Below, piece by piece: positions 8,418 through 17,163 of a stretch of DNA of 64,000 nucleotides (the stretch's first letter is position 1; each line of letters starts with the position of its first letter). The notes under the pieces are model-generated. The model was not told the origin of the DNA. It worked only from the letters and a program-made list of their open reading frames with translations, and did no database searches. The position numbers were made by a program, and so were the translations under genes. Location: the NCBI GenBank assembly GCA_937974175.1, contig CALJIG010000014.1, positions 1 through 64,000 on the forward strand, read 5' to 3'. The DNA is from an uncultured Ignavibacteria bacterium (GTDB lineage Bacteria > Bacteroidota > Ignavibacteria > Tepidaquicellales > Tepidaquicellaceae).

Positions 8418-9728
8418 TTGAAACTTGTAACTATCATTGGCGGAGGTTTAGCCGGACTTTCATCGGCAGTTTTCCTGCATAAGAAAGGTTACAATGTGCA
8501 AGTGTTCGAATCATCTCCCAAGCTTGGCGGCCGCGCGTACAGCTTTTACGATAGAGATAAAAATCTATACTTCGATAACGGCCAGCATATTTTAGCAGGG
8601 TGGTATGAAAATACTTTTGAGTATTTAAAGGCAATCGGTTCTTATGATAAACTTGATTTCCAATCCAATCTTGAAGTTAATTTTTATGATACAAATAAAA
8701 ATTCGTTTAACTTAAAAACGTATAATCTCCCTGCTCCGGTTAATCTTTTATTCGGCTTATTAAATTTCAAAGCGCTGTCAGGTTCTGATAAACTTTCCGT
8801 ATTTAAAATTTATAAAATATTTACTGATAAAAGTTTAGAGAAATTAGATAACGTGGCAGTGCTGTTAAAAGAGATAAAACAAACTCCAACTCTTATTGAG
8901 TACTTCTGGGAGCCGTTTATTTTTGCAGTGTTCAATGCTAAGCCTGAAAACATTAACTGTAAAATCTTTCTCGAAATTTTAAAGAACGGATTTTCAAAAA
9001 AATCTTTTTCAAATCTTGTCATTCCAAAGGTAAACCTAAATGAGCTTTTTATTGATGATGCATTAACCTACTTTGAAAAGAATAATATTAAAATTGCTGT
9101 AAAGGAAAAAATTTCAAAGCTTTTCCTTAAAGATAATACCATAGATTACTTAGTTACTGAGTCAGGAAATAAAATAAAATCTGATTATTATATTTCCGCA
9201 GTCCCGTTTTTCAGATTTAAAGAATTATTTGAAATTAACGATTATAATCAATATTTTAAGGGCAGGGGCAATTTACATTCATCATCTATAATTTCCCTTC
9301 ATTTGTTCTTTGAAAATGAAGTCCCGGCCGATTTATTGAAAAATAATTCTTTCGGGATGACAGGTCTTATCGGAACGAAAGTTCAGTGGATTTTCAAAAG
9401 AAACCCCAAACATCTATCATTAGTTATAAGCGCATCGGATTTCTTAGACGAATTAACCGATGAATCAAATGAAACGATTTACAAAAATTGTTTGTCTGAA
9501 TTATCTAAGTGCTTAAATGGATTTGATAACTTAGTTGTTAAAGATTATAAAATTATAAAAGAGAAACGCGCTACATTTATTCCGGATAATGATAGCATTA
9601 ACGAAAGACCGAATCAAAAAACAGCAATACAAAATTTTTTTATAGCGGGGGACTGGACCAATACCGGTCTTCCTGCAACAATTGAGAGCGCGATAAAAAG
9701 CTCTAAAATTATTTCAACTTTTTTTTAG
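8418..9728 (+). CDS. hpnE: HpnE-type FAD-dependent squalene-forming oxidoreductase
   Basis: The 436-residue amine-oxidase-fold protein starts (TTG) with the dinucleotide-binding motif VTIIGGGLAGLSSAVFLHKK. It ends with the FAD-contact motif FFIAGDWTNTGLPATIESA typical of HpnE and carotenoid desaturases. HpnE reduces hydroxysqualene to squalene. The gene order hpnC-hpnD-hpnE supports this over a carotene desaturase. No squalene-hopene cyclase is in the window, so the downstream product (hopanoid, sterol or free squalene) is unknown. Confidence 0.85.
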   Translation: MKLVTIIGGGLAGLSSAVFLHKKGYNVQVFESSPKLGGRAYSFYDRDKNLYFDNGQHILAGWYENTFEYLKAIGSYDKLDFQSNLEVNFYDTNKNSFNLKTYNLPAPVNLLFGLLNFKALSGSDKLSVFKIYKIFTDKSLEKLDNVAVLLKEIKQTPTLIEYFWEPFIFAVFNAKPENINCKIFLEILKNGFSKKSFSNLVIPKVNLNELFIDDALTYFEKNNIKIAVKEKISKLFLKDNTIDYLVTESGNKIKSDYYISAVPFFRFKELFEINDYNQYFKGRGNLHSSSIISLHLFFENEVPADLLKNNSFGMTGLIGTKVQWIFKRNPKHLSLVISASDFLDELTDESNETIYKNCLSELSKCLNGFDNLVVKDYKIIKEKRATFIPDNDSINERPNQKTAIQNFFIAGDWTNTGLPATIESAIKSSKIISTFF

Positions 9729-9750
9729 TGTAAACTTAAATTCTAAAATT

Positions 9751-11535
9751 ATGCCAACTGTCATTCCTTCATCTGAGATTAAGTTCCACGAAAAAGAATT
9801 AAACACTGAAGATTTAGTTCAAGAACTTTTAATAAAAGAAAAGCAGAGACTCGAAAAAGAATACGGAGTTGAAGCTAAAAAAATCGATCACTTTAAACGC
9901 CCGTTCGAGCATGCATTCAAAAAAAGCGACAGGGAAAATACAACTATACTATTCGGCGGCTTAACATGGAAACATGAAAAGCTTATTCAAGGTGCACTCG
10001 AAGGACTTGGATATAAAACCGAGTACGTTGCTACTCCCGATAAAAAAGCATTCCAGCTTGGTAAAGAATACGGCAATAACGGCCAGTGCAATCCTACATA
10101 TTTCACTGTAGGAAATCTTGTTCAGCATTTGCAGGGACTTGAGAACAAAGGTCTTTCAAAAGATGATATCAAACAAAACTATGTTTACTTTACAGCAGGT
10201 GCCTGTGGTCCATGCCGCTTCGGAATGTATGAAGCTGAATATCGCTTAGCTCTAAGAAATTCAGGCTTCGACGGATTCAGAGTTATAATCTTCCAGCAGA
10301 CAGGCGGACTTTCACAGGAAGAAGCTGAAGCAGGACTTGAAATGAATCTTGATTTCTTCCTCGGACTTCTCAATGCAATGATGATTGGTGATTTAGTAAA
10401 TGACATTGCTTATCAGATAAGACCATACGAAGTTAACAAAGGTGAAACCGATAAAGTCATGCAAGAATCCATCGATTTACTTTATCATAAATTCAAATCA
10501 AAACAATATTTCAATTTTAATACAAAGTTAGGAAAACTTTTATCGATGATTCCTTCATCGGATTATGTTTCAAAATTTATTGACCAGATGCTCGGTGATT
10601 ACTATTTAGAAACTATTTACGAAATAAGAGAAAAATTTAATGCAATAAAAATTGACAGAACCAGAATGAAACCGATTGTGAAAATCACCGGTGAATTCTG
10701 GGCACAGACAACTGAAGGCGATGGTAACTTTAATATGTTTCCTTTCCTCGAGAGAGAAGGAGCACAGCTTTTAGTCGAACCGATTGCCACATGGATTTTA
10801 TATATGCTCCACCAGGCAAAAGAAGTTAACAAAGATGAAAAAGGTTTAGACCTTGCAAAAGACCTGAACGAAAACTTATCGATGAAAGAAAAGTTCTTAT
10901 TGAAAAAGAAGTTCAAGCAGAATATGTTCATTCTTGGTTTAGCTGAAAAAATATTTACAAGAGAATACAATCGTGTAAGAAAAGCATTTGATAATATGCC
11001 ACATGAAATTGTTGATATGAATATATTAAAAAATCTTGCTCATAAATTCTATAATACAAGAGTAGAAGGCGGCGAAGGCCATCTTGAAGTCGGCAAGAGT
11101 ATTTATTACACGATAAATCATCTTTGCCACATGGTACTTTCATTGAAGCCATTCGGCTGCATGCCTTCGACACAATCTGACGGAGTTCAGTCAGTTGTAA
11201 CATCAGTTTACAAAGATATGATATTCCTTCCTATAGAAACTTCAGGTGAAGGCGATGTTAACGCTCACTCAAGAGTACAAATGGCTTTAGGTGAAGCAAA
11301 AGCAAAAGCAAAGTTAGAATACAATGACTGTCTGGCTAAAACAGGATATTCAATTGAAGAAATAAAAGCATTCGTTGAAACAAGAGACGACTTGCAAAAA
11401 CCTTTCTTCAAAGTTTCGCACAGACATGGTATTGCAGGAATAGGCGCAAACTTCATTCTTGATGTTTCTGAAATTATGAAAGCCGAAGGAATAAAGACTA
11501 CGGTAAAGGTTGATACAGTTGAAAGCACTTTGTAA
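9751..11535 (+). CDS. 2-hydroxyacyl-CoA dehydratase (HgdB/BcrB-like) subunit, partner of activase
   Basis: This 594-residue protein resembles the C-terminal part of large fused CoA-enzyme activase/dehydratase proteins. Conserved cysteine motifs include GQCNPTYFTVGNLV, GACGPCRFGMYEAEYRLA and KPFGCMPSTQSDGVQSVV, which would hold an iron-sulfur cluster in a HgdB-like fold. It is followed 23 bp later by the activase gene, so the two are probably one operon and complex. The substrate is unknown. The reaction would be a radical, ATP-primed dehydration or reduction of an acyl-CoA or a related substrate under anoxic conditions. Confidence 0.8.
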   Translation: MPTVIPSSEIKFHEKELNTEDLVQELLIKEKQRLEKEYGVEAKKIDHFKRPFEHAFKKSDRENTTILFGGLTWKHEKLIQGALEGLGYKTEYVATPDKKAFQLGKEYGNNGQCNPTYFTVGNLVQHLQGLENKGLSKDDIKQNYVYFTAGACGPCRFGMYEAEYRLALRNSGFDGFRVIIFQQTGGLSQEEAEAGLEMNLDFFLGLLNAMMIGDLVNDIAYQIRPYEVNKGETDKVMQESIDLLYHKFKSKQYFNFNTKLGKLLSMIPSSDYVSKFIDQMLGDYYLETIYEIREKFNAIKIDRTRMKPIVKITGEFWAQTTEGDGNFNMFPFLEREGAQLLVEPIATWILYMLHQAKEVNKDEKGLDLAKDLNENLSMKEKFLLKKKFKQNMFILGLAEKIFTREYNRVRKAFDNMPHEIVDMNILKNLAHKFYNTRVEGGEGHLEVGKSIYYTINHLCHMVLSLKPFGCMPSTQSDGVQSVVTSVYKDMIFLPIETSGEGDVNAHSRVQMALGEAKAKAKLEYNDCLAKTGYSIEEIKAFVETRDDLQKPFFKVSHRHGIAGIGANFILDVSEIMKAEGIKTTVKVDTVESTL

Positions 11536-11558
11536 TTTTAAAATTTTATTGAATTATA

Positions 11559-14500
11559 ATGCCTAAATTTTATATCGGTTTTGACGTTGGCTCTACTACT
11601 GTAAAAGGAATCGTTATTGATGCTGCAACGGATAAAATTATCTGGTCTGATTATCAAAGGCACGATACTAAGCAGCCGGAAAAATCTCTTGAGCTTCTTA
11701 AAAAAATGGAAGAGGATTGTAAAATTTCCGATCCTTCCGACGTTCGTATTTTCATAACAGGTTCCGGCGGCTCTAATATTGGTAAACACATCGGTGCAAA
11801 GTTTGTACAGGAAGTGAATGCCGTTTCTCTTGCCGTAGAAAAATTATATCCGAATACTCTATCCGTCATAGAGCTTGGCGGACAGGATGCAAAAATTATC
11901 ATCTTCAAAGAAGATGCTGAAACAGGGAAGAAGAAAAAAATCCCTTCGATGAACGATAAATGCGCTGGAGGTACGGGCGCAGTTATAGATAAAATTAATG
12001 CCAAGCTGAAAATACCTACGGCCGAACTTTGTAACATGGGATACGAAGGGCTTCGACTTCACCCTGTTGCAGGCAAGTGCGGAGTATTTGCCGAGACCGA
12101 TATTAACGGTCTGCAAAAATCCGGTGTACCTGCCGATGAGCTCATGGCCTCTCTTTTCGAATCCATTATACAGCAAAATATTTCCGTGCTTACACGCGGG
12201 CATACACTGAAGCCCGAAGTACTTCTGCTCGGCGGACCCAATACATTCATTAAGGGAATGATTGATTGCTGGCGCTCTAACATTCCTAAAATCTGGGAAG
12301 AGCGAAAAATTGTTGTGCCTGATAAACCGATTGAAGAACTTATTCGTGTGCCTGATAACGCTCAGTACTTTGCATGTATAGGAGCAGTTGAATTCGGTAA
12401 AGATGAAGAACCAAACATTGGAACGTACAAAGGATACAAAGGACTTGAACATTATATTCAATTTGGACGCGAAGCTGAAAAGAAACTGAATACAGTTGGT
12501 AATGTTACCGGACTTTCGAAATCTCCCGAAGAGCTTAAAGATTTCAGAGAGCGTTATGCTGTTGAAAAATTTAAACCATGGACTTTTAAACCCGGTGAAG
12601 TTGTACAGGGCTTTATTGGAATCGACGGCGGCTCTACTTCTACAAAAGCTGCTCTTGTCTCGCTTGATAAACAAGTAATGGTAAAAGCTTACCAGCTTTC
12701 TAAAGGAAATCCAATCGAAGATTGTATTGATATACTCGGTTCGCTTCAGCAGCAGGTTGAAGCTCAAGGCGCTTCTCTTGAAATTCTTGGAGTAGGAACT
12801 ACCGGTTACGCTAAAGATATTCTGAAAGAAGTTCTTCATGCCGATGTTGCTCTTGTTGAAACTGTTGCTCATACTCAGGCAGGCTTGCATTTTTATCCTG
12901 AGACCGATGTAATTTGTGATGTTGGCGGACAGGATATTAAAATTATAATTTTGAATCAGGGTCGTGTGGTTGATTTTAAATTGAATACACAGTGCTCTGC
13001 CGGTAACGGATATTTTCTTCAGTCCACTGCTCAGGGCTTTGGATATGAAGTAGAAGAATTTGCCAACGTTGCTTTTTCTGCAACAACATTCCCGACTTTC
13101 GGTTACGGCTGTGCCGTGTTTATGCAGTCCGATATTGTTGATTTCCAGCGACAGGGATGGAAAGCTGAAGAAATCATGGCAGGACTTGCAAATGTCCTTC
13201 CAAAAAATATATGGCTGTATGTTTCGCAGATTCCAAACCTTGCAAAGCTTGGCTCTACTTTTGTATTGCAGGGCGGTACTCAGCATAACCTTGCTGCAGT
13301 AAAATCGCAGGTTGATTTTATCGAGGAAAGATTCAAAGGCTCGGGCATAACACCTAATATTTATGTTCATAAACACACCGGTGAAGCAGGCGCTATTGGC
13401 TGCGGAATTGAAGCGGCGCGTTTGTATCATAACGGAAACAGAACAGAGTTTATTGGTTTAGAAAAAGTTTCTCAAATCTTATATAAGACAACACGCTCCG
13501 AAGATACGCGCTGTTACTTCTGCAAAAATAAATGTCTCAGGACTTTTATTGATGTTAAGACGGACAACATTGCTCCTGAAGTATTCGAAGAAGAAAAGAA
13601 GAAATTTGTTGAGCTGAATATTATTCAGCCGGAAAAAATTGTTAACCCGAAATCCAAAGTCCCAATGGAAGAGGGGATACAGCGACTTATTATTGCAACA
13701 TGTGAAAAGGGAACTGTTGAAGACATCGCCGATATGAAGGGGATTAAGTCGGGACTCGATACTATCAAAAAGGCAAATCCCAACATAGTTGATGAAGCTG
13801 CAACAAAAGTATGGACTACTTTCAAGCCGCCAATTGTTAAAGACACTGCTGATGATGTAAGAAATCAAGTTTATAAATCTACGTTTAAGAAGTTATTAAA
13901 AAATAAAAGTTCAGAGGAAGAAGTAACAAAACGATTAGAACAAATTGCTAAGAGAGAAAAAATTGTCATAGGTATTCCGCGTTTATTGAACATGTATTCA
14001 CATACTCCTTTTTTCACTGCTTACTTTGAAGCTTTGGGAATCAAGCCGGGCAATTTTGTATTCAGCGAATTTACCTCCGAAGAAATGTACAAAGCCGGAG
14101 CCAAGCGCGGAAGCATTGACCCGTGTTTCCCTTCCAAGGTTGCAATTCCACATATTCATAATCTTGTTTATGTTCAGAATAAAAAGAAAAAATTAGATTT
14201 CATATTTGCACCGATAGTTGATACAATGCCATCGGACTTGGAATACGCGCAGGCACATACTGCATGCCCGACTATCACTGCCACCATTGAAGCGGCGAAA
14301 GCTGCCTTCACTAAGGAAGGTGATTTATTCAAAGAGTCAGGTTTAGAATACCTTTGTCCTTTTATTCAGCTGAACAGCGAGCAGCTTACTGCAAGACAGT
14401 TGTTCGGTGAATTTAAAGACCGCCTCGGACTTTCAGAGGAAGAAAATCGCAGAGCAGTTAAAGAAGGATTCAAAGCATTCTATAAATTCTACGAAGACTT

Positions 14501-15155
14501 AAAAACAAAATCAAAAGAAGTTCTTACTCAGCTTGAAGAAGAAAACAGAGTCGGTATAGTTTTACTCGGAAGACCTTATCATAATGACCCGGGTATCAAT
14601 CACGAAATTCTTGAAGAGTTTCAGAAGCTCGGCTATCCTGTATTTTTCCAGGATGCATTGCCGACTGATGATGAAACGCTTGATAAGCTTTTCGGCGATG
14701 ATGTCCGCTCAGGATTGCTCCGCTCTCCCATGGATATTGATGACGTATGGAAAAATTCTTACTCTGAAAATACATCACGAAAAGTCTGGGCTGCGAAGTA
14801 CACAGCACGCCATCCTAACTTAGTTGCGCTTGAGCTTTCATCGTTCAAGTGCGGACATGACGCTCCTATTTATACAGTGGTTCAGGAAATCGTTGAGTCA
14901 TCAGGTACACCTTATTTCTCATTCAAAGATATCGATGAGAACAAGCCGACAGGAGCTATAAAAATCAGAATCGAAACTATCAGCTACTTCCTTAAACGCT
15001 ACCGTGAAGATATGGTAACGAATAAGAGCAAAGTTATGACTATAGAAGAAAAGCTGAAAGAATACGAAATGAAAATCCGCAGACAACTTGAGCTTGATAA
15101 AAAATTATCGAAGCTCTCCGGCGAAACATCTCCTTTATTCCCGAAACCTCAGTGA
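11559..15155 (+). CDS. Tandem BadF/BcrA-type acyl-CoA dehydratase activase with DUF2229 domain
   Basis: The 1198-residue protein has two ASKHA ATPase domains. The first opens FYIGFDVGSTTVKGIVIDA and the second, near residue 354, GFIGIDGGSTSTKAALVS. Each has a GGQDxKIII phosphate loop and a cysteine pair: C135/C174 and C479/C518, both 39 residues apart. That is the spacing of the cluster ligands in the homodimeric activase HgdC (Cys127/Cys166), so one chain probably builds the bridging [4Fe-4S] cluster. A further cluster-like CYFCKNKC lies at 652-659, followed by a DUF2229-type domain (from VIGIPRLLNMYSHTPFF onward). It acts with the preceding gene. Confidence 0.88.
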   Translation: MPKFYIGFDVGSTTVKGIVIDAATDKIIWSDYQRHDTKQPEKSLELLKKMEEDCKISDPSDVRIFITGSGGSNIGKHIGAKFVQEVNAVSLAVEKLYPNTLSVIELGGQDAKIIIFKEDAETGKKKKIPSMNDKCAGGTGAVIDKINAKLKIPTAELCNMGYEGLRLHPVAGKCGVFAETDINGLQKSGVPADELMASLFESIIQQNISVLTRGHTLKPEVLLLGGPNTFIKGMIDCWRSNIPKIWEERKIVVPDKPIEELIRVPDNAQYFACIGAVEFGKDEEPNIGTYKGYKGLEHYIQFGREAEKKLNTVGNVTGLSKSPEELKDFRERYAVEKFKPWTFKPGEVVQGFIGIDGGSTSTKAALVSLDKQVMVKAYQLSKGNPIEDCIDILGSLQQQVEAQGASLEILGVGTTGYAKDILKEVLHADVALVETVAHTQAGLHFYPETDVICDVGGQDIKIIILNQGRVVDFKLNTQCSAGNGYFLQSTAQGFGYEVEEFANVAFSATTFPTFGYGCAVFMQSDIVDFQRQGWKAEEIMAGLANVLPKNIWLYVSQIPNLAKLGSTFVLQGGTQHNLAAVKSQVDFIEERFKGSGITPNIYVHKHTGEAGAIGCGIEAARLYHNGNRTEFIGLEKVSQILYKTTRSEDTRCYFCKNKCLRTFIDVKTDNIAPEVFEEEKKKFVELNIIQPEKIVNPKSKVPMEEGIQRLIIATCEKGTVEDIADMKGIKSGLDTIKKANPNIVDEAATKVWTTFKPPIVKDTADDVRNQVYKSTFKKLLKNKSSEEEVTKRLEQIAKREKIVIGIPRLLNMYSHTPFFTAYFEALGIKPGNFVFSEFTSEEMYKAGAKRGSIDPCFPSKVAIPHIHNLVYVQNKKKKLDFIFAPIVDTMPSDLEYAQAHTACPTITATIEAAKAAFTKEGDLFKESGLEYLCPFIQLNSEQLTARQLFGEFKDRLGLSEEENRRAVKEGFKAFYKFYEDLKTKSKEVLTQLEEENRVGIVLLGRPYHNDPGINHEILEEFQKLGYPVFFQDALPTDDETLDKLFGDDVRSGLLRSPMDIDDVWKNSYSENTSRKVWAAKYTARHPNLVALELSSFKCGHDAPIYTVVQEIVESSGTPYFSFKDIDENKPTGAIKIRIETISYFLKRYREDMVTNKSKVMTIEEKLKEYEMKIRRQLELDKKLSKLSGETSPLFPKPQ

Positions 15156-15264
15156 GAAGTTGAGATTATCATTCCTGAGAGATTTAAGAAGAAAGAAATG
15201 ACTGAGGCTTAGTTTTCAGTTTGTAGTTGTCAGATTATAGTAACATTATTGTAACATTTTATTT

Positions 15265-15313
15265 AGACCTGTCAGTTCGCCGCGGCGAATTAATCCCGAC
15301 AGGTCTTTTTTTT
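15265..15313 (+). terminator. AGACCTGTC...GACAGGTCT palindrome with T-run, terminator-like
   Basis: Arms 15265-15273 and 15298-15306 pair, with an inner CGCCGCGGCG dyad and a T-run to 15313. It follows the activase gene by 110 bp and may act as its terminator. Relatives of the CCTGTCAGG palindrome lie at 37196-37227 and, degenerate, near 16610 and 37305. Confidence 0.6.
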
Positions 15314-15344
15314 ATAGTCGCATAATTGTCACATTTTTAATTCT

Positions 15345-15370
15345 CATTCCCAACGTCCTCGTTGGGAATG
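15345..15370. repeat. CATTCCCAACG palindrome (small REP-like element)
   Basis: Eleven-base arms 15345-15355 and 15360-15370 form a perfect hairpin with a four-base loop. A sequence relative (CATTCCCAAAC arms) is at 23196-23220. It occupies one interval of the direct-repeat array. Confidence 0.7.
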
Positions 15371-15767
15371 TTTCTTTGTAACATTTTTGTCACATTTTAT
15401 TTAAACCGCCCCCTCAGTCCCCTCCTTCGTAAGGAGGGGGAAGCCTTGTGTTACAAAGTAACATTATTGTCACATTTTCATTTTCTGTAATTGTTTTTTA
15501 ATATCACCTGTATTCATTTTGCAACATTGATGAGTTTTTGATGGATTTCTGCAAAATAAAAATTTCAAACTTTGTTACAATGTAACATTACTGTCATCCC
15601 GCTAAAGCGGGACTCCGCTTCGCTTCGCATTTTGGAACACAGATTAATATGATTTTTTATGATGTCACAGATAGTCGCAAAAAAGTCACATTTTCTTCTG
15701 TTCATTGTTAACTGTTAATTGTTAATTGAATAGTCGCATTATTGTCACATTTTATTTATTTTGAATC

Positions 15768-16328
15768 ATGCGGACAAAAATCCTTCAGATCATTTCTTCA
15801 ATCAAACCGATTGACAAACTTGAAGAAGAAAATATAAATGATACGATAAGTTGGATTGAATCAGGCGAAGAAATATTCCGTCTTCAAAAACCTGACATAC
15901 CGCCAAAACATCTTGTCTCGTATTTTGTACTCATTGATAAAGAGAAAAAGAAAATTCTTTTAATGGATCATATCAATGCCGGGCTATGGCTGCCTTCCGG
16001 CGGACACGTTGAAATAAACGAGCATCCTAAAACTACAGTCGAGCGCGAAATCATGGAAGAACTTAATCTACTTGCAGATTTTATTTCCGATAATCCTTTC
16101 TTTATCACGCAAACTGTAACAGTGAACATAGGTGCCGGGCATACAGATGTTAGTCTATGGTATCTGCTGAACGGAAATTCCGAAGAGGAAATCAACTATG
16201 ATAAAAATGAATTTAACGGATATAAATGGTTTGGTTACAATAAAATTTTAGGAACAGATATATCAAAACTTGACCCGCATATGCACAGGTTTATTAACAA
16301 ACTGTTTGCCTCTAAACATCTTATATAA
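15768..16328 (+). CDS. Nudix hydrolase
   Basis: The 186-residue protein contains the Nudix box between about residues 79 and 100 (GHVEINEHPKTTVEREIMEE), preceded by INAGLWLPSGG. This matches the G-x5-E-x7-R-E-U-x-E-E pattern that binds the catalytic metal. The substrate class (nucleoside diphosphate derivative) cannot be narrowed. The gene is isolated between two repeat-rich intergenic regions, immediately downstream of the last unit of the direct-repeat array. Confidence 0.9.
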   Translation: MRTKILQIISSIKPIDKLEEENINDTISWIESGEEIFRLQKPDIPPKHLVSYFVLIDKEKKKILLMDHINAGLWLPSGGHVEINEHPKTTVEREIMEELNLLADFISDNPFFITQTVTVNIGAGHTDVSLWYLLNGNSEEEINYDKNEFNGYKWFGYNKILGTDISKLDPHMHRFINKLFASKHLI

Positions 16329-16379
16329 TCTAATCAGAATATTTTTGGAATGAAAGAAGATGCTGCCTAATAGTACTAA

Positions 16380-16640
16380 TAGGTATATAGTGAAAGATTG
16401 GTGTTGACAGATGATTCTAATAATTGTTTGTTATATAAATTTTGGAGAATGGCATGTAATGCATCTTTACGAATTTGTGTGGTTGTTGGTCAGGAGACCA
16501 ACAACGACGGTGTGTAACTTTCGTATGTTATCCGTTATGATGCTGGAGCATCGTAACGAGGATGTTTCTCGACTTGATCCCGCCAAGTCGGGACTTATAA
16601 CACTATTAAAACCTGTCAGGTCATTCTACATTTTGAATTA
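16380..16640. repeat. Palindrome-rich intergenic stretch
   Basis: No convincing gene lies between the Nudix and EVE genes (about 320 bp). The stretch holds several inverted repeats: GTTGGTC/GACCAAC at 16485-16502, a 12-bp-arm hairpin with one wobble at 16533-16558, a CCCGCCAAGTCGGG-like dyad near 16578, and a CCTGTCAGG remnant near 16610. Relatives of these palindromes occur in the array at 37111-37709. Confidence 0.6.
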
Positions 16641-16646
16641 ATAATT

Positions 16647-17051
16647 CTACATTCCAGCCATCTTTATCAACTTCTCCCACTGTTCATCTGTAACGGGAAC
16701 GACTGATAGTCGTCCGATTCTTACAAAGAGCCAGTCTTTGAAGAACGGGTCGGCTTTTATATCGGCAATGCCTATAGGATTTTTTAATTTGCTCTTCGGC
16801 TTTATATCGAAGACTAATCTCTTCGGGTCGTCAAGCTTGGGGTCGGGATAAACTGTTTTTGTTATTTCTGCGATGCCAACTGCCTGCCTTTCATCTCCGG
16901 TATGATAAATAAGGCAAAGCTCGCCTTTCTCCATTGAGCGCATGTACTTCAGCGCGGCGTTATTATTGATGCCGTCCCAGACAGCTTTTTTATCTTTTAC
17001 CAGGTCGTCCCAACTGTAAACGTCAGGCTCACTCTTCAGAAGCCACTTCAT
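16647..17051 (-). CDS. EVE domain (PUA-like fold) protein
   Basis: This 134-residue single-domain protein starts MKWLLKSEPDVYSWDDLVKD and has WDGINNNAALKYMRSMEKGE and DIKADPFFKDWLFVRIGRLS. These are diagnostic of the EVE/thymocyte nuclear protein 1 family. EVE domains bind modified bases in DNA or RNA, and stand-alone bacterial members are thought to act in RNA or DNA modification recognition. Length is normal for the family. It lies 112 bp downstream of the helicase gene on the same strand. Confidence 0.92.
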   Translation of the reverse strand: MKWLLKSEPDVYSWDDLVKDKKAVWDGINNNAALKYMRSMEKGELCLIYHTGDERQAVGIAEITKTVYPDPKLDDPKRLVFDIKPKSKLKNPIGIADIKADPFFKDWLFVRIGRLSVVPVTDEQWEKLIKMAGM

Positions 17052-17163
17052 AATATTTAAGAATTAAGATTTTAGATTTAAGAAATTCTTATTTCAAATT
17101 TCAGATTTTAAATTTCAAATTTATAAAACCGAACAACGATAAACGAATAACGAACAACGACAA

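Larger units (their letters stand above)
15241..15757 (+). repeat. Array of ~21-bp direct repeats (GTMACATTATTGTMACATTTT) with palindromic intervals
   Basis: The intergenic stretch between the activase and the Nudix gene (612 bp) has no gene. It contains about seven same-orientation copies of a repeat close to GTCACATTATTGTCACATTTT, near 15241, 15318, 15376, 15457, 15578 (degenerate), 15671 and 15731. The intervals are 58-121 bp and are largely filled by unrelated inverted repeats. The same repeat forms a second array at 37111-37709. Confidence 0.8.

Noticed and set aside
11859..13430. A 523-codon open frame on the minus strand opposite the activase gene
   Set aside because: It lies wholly antisense to a well-supported gene, and its product is rich in Ser, Phe, Asn and Cys with no recognisable motif. 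It is a shadow of the codon usage on the plus strand.
9751..15155. Benzoyl-CoA reductase operon
   Set aside because: Only an activase and one HgdB-like protein are present. No further BcrA-D subunits or ring-cleavage genes lie beside them, so an aromatic pathway cannot be claimed.
15241..15757. CRISPR array
   Set aside because: Intervals differ greatly in length, are themselves palindromic and recur elsewhere, and no cas gene is in the window.
16411..16641. 76-codon frame between the Nudix and EVE genes
   Set aside because: It runs through several palindromes of repeat families seen elsewhere and has no protein-like pattern.
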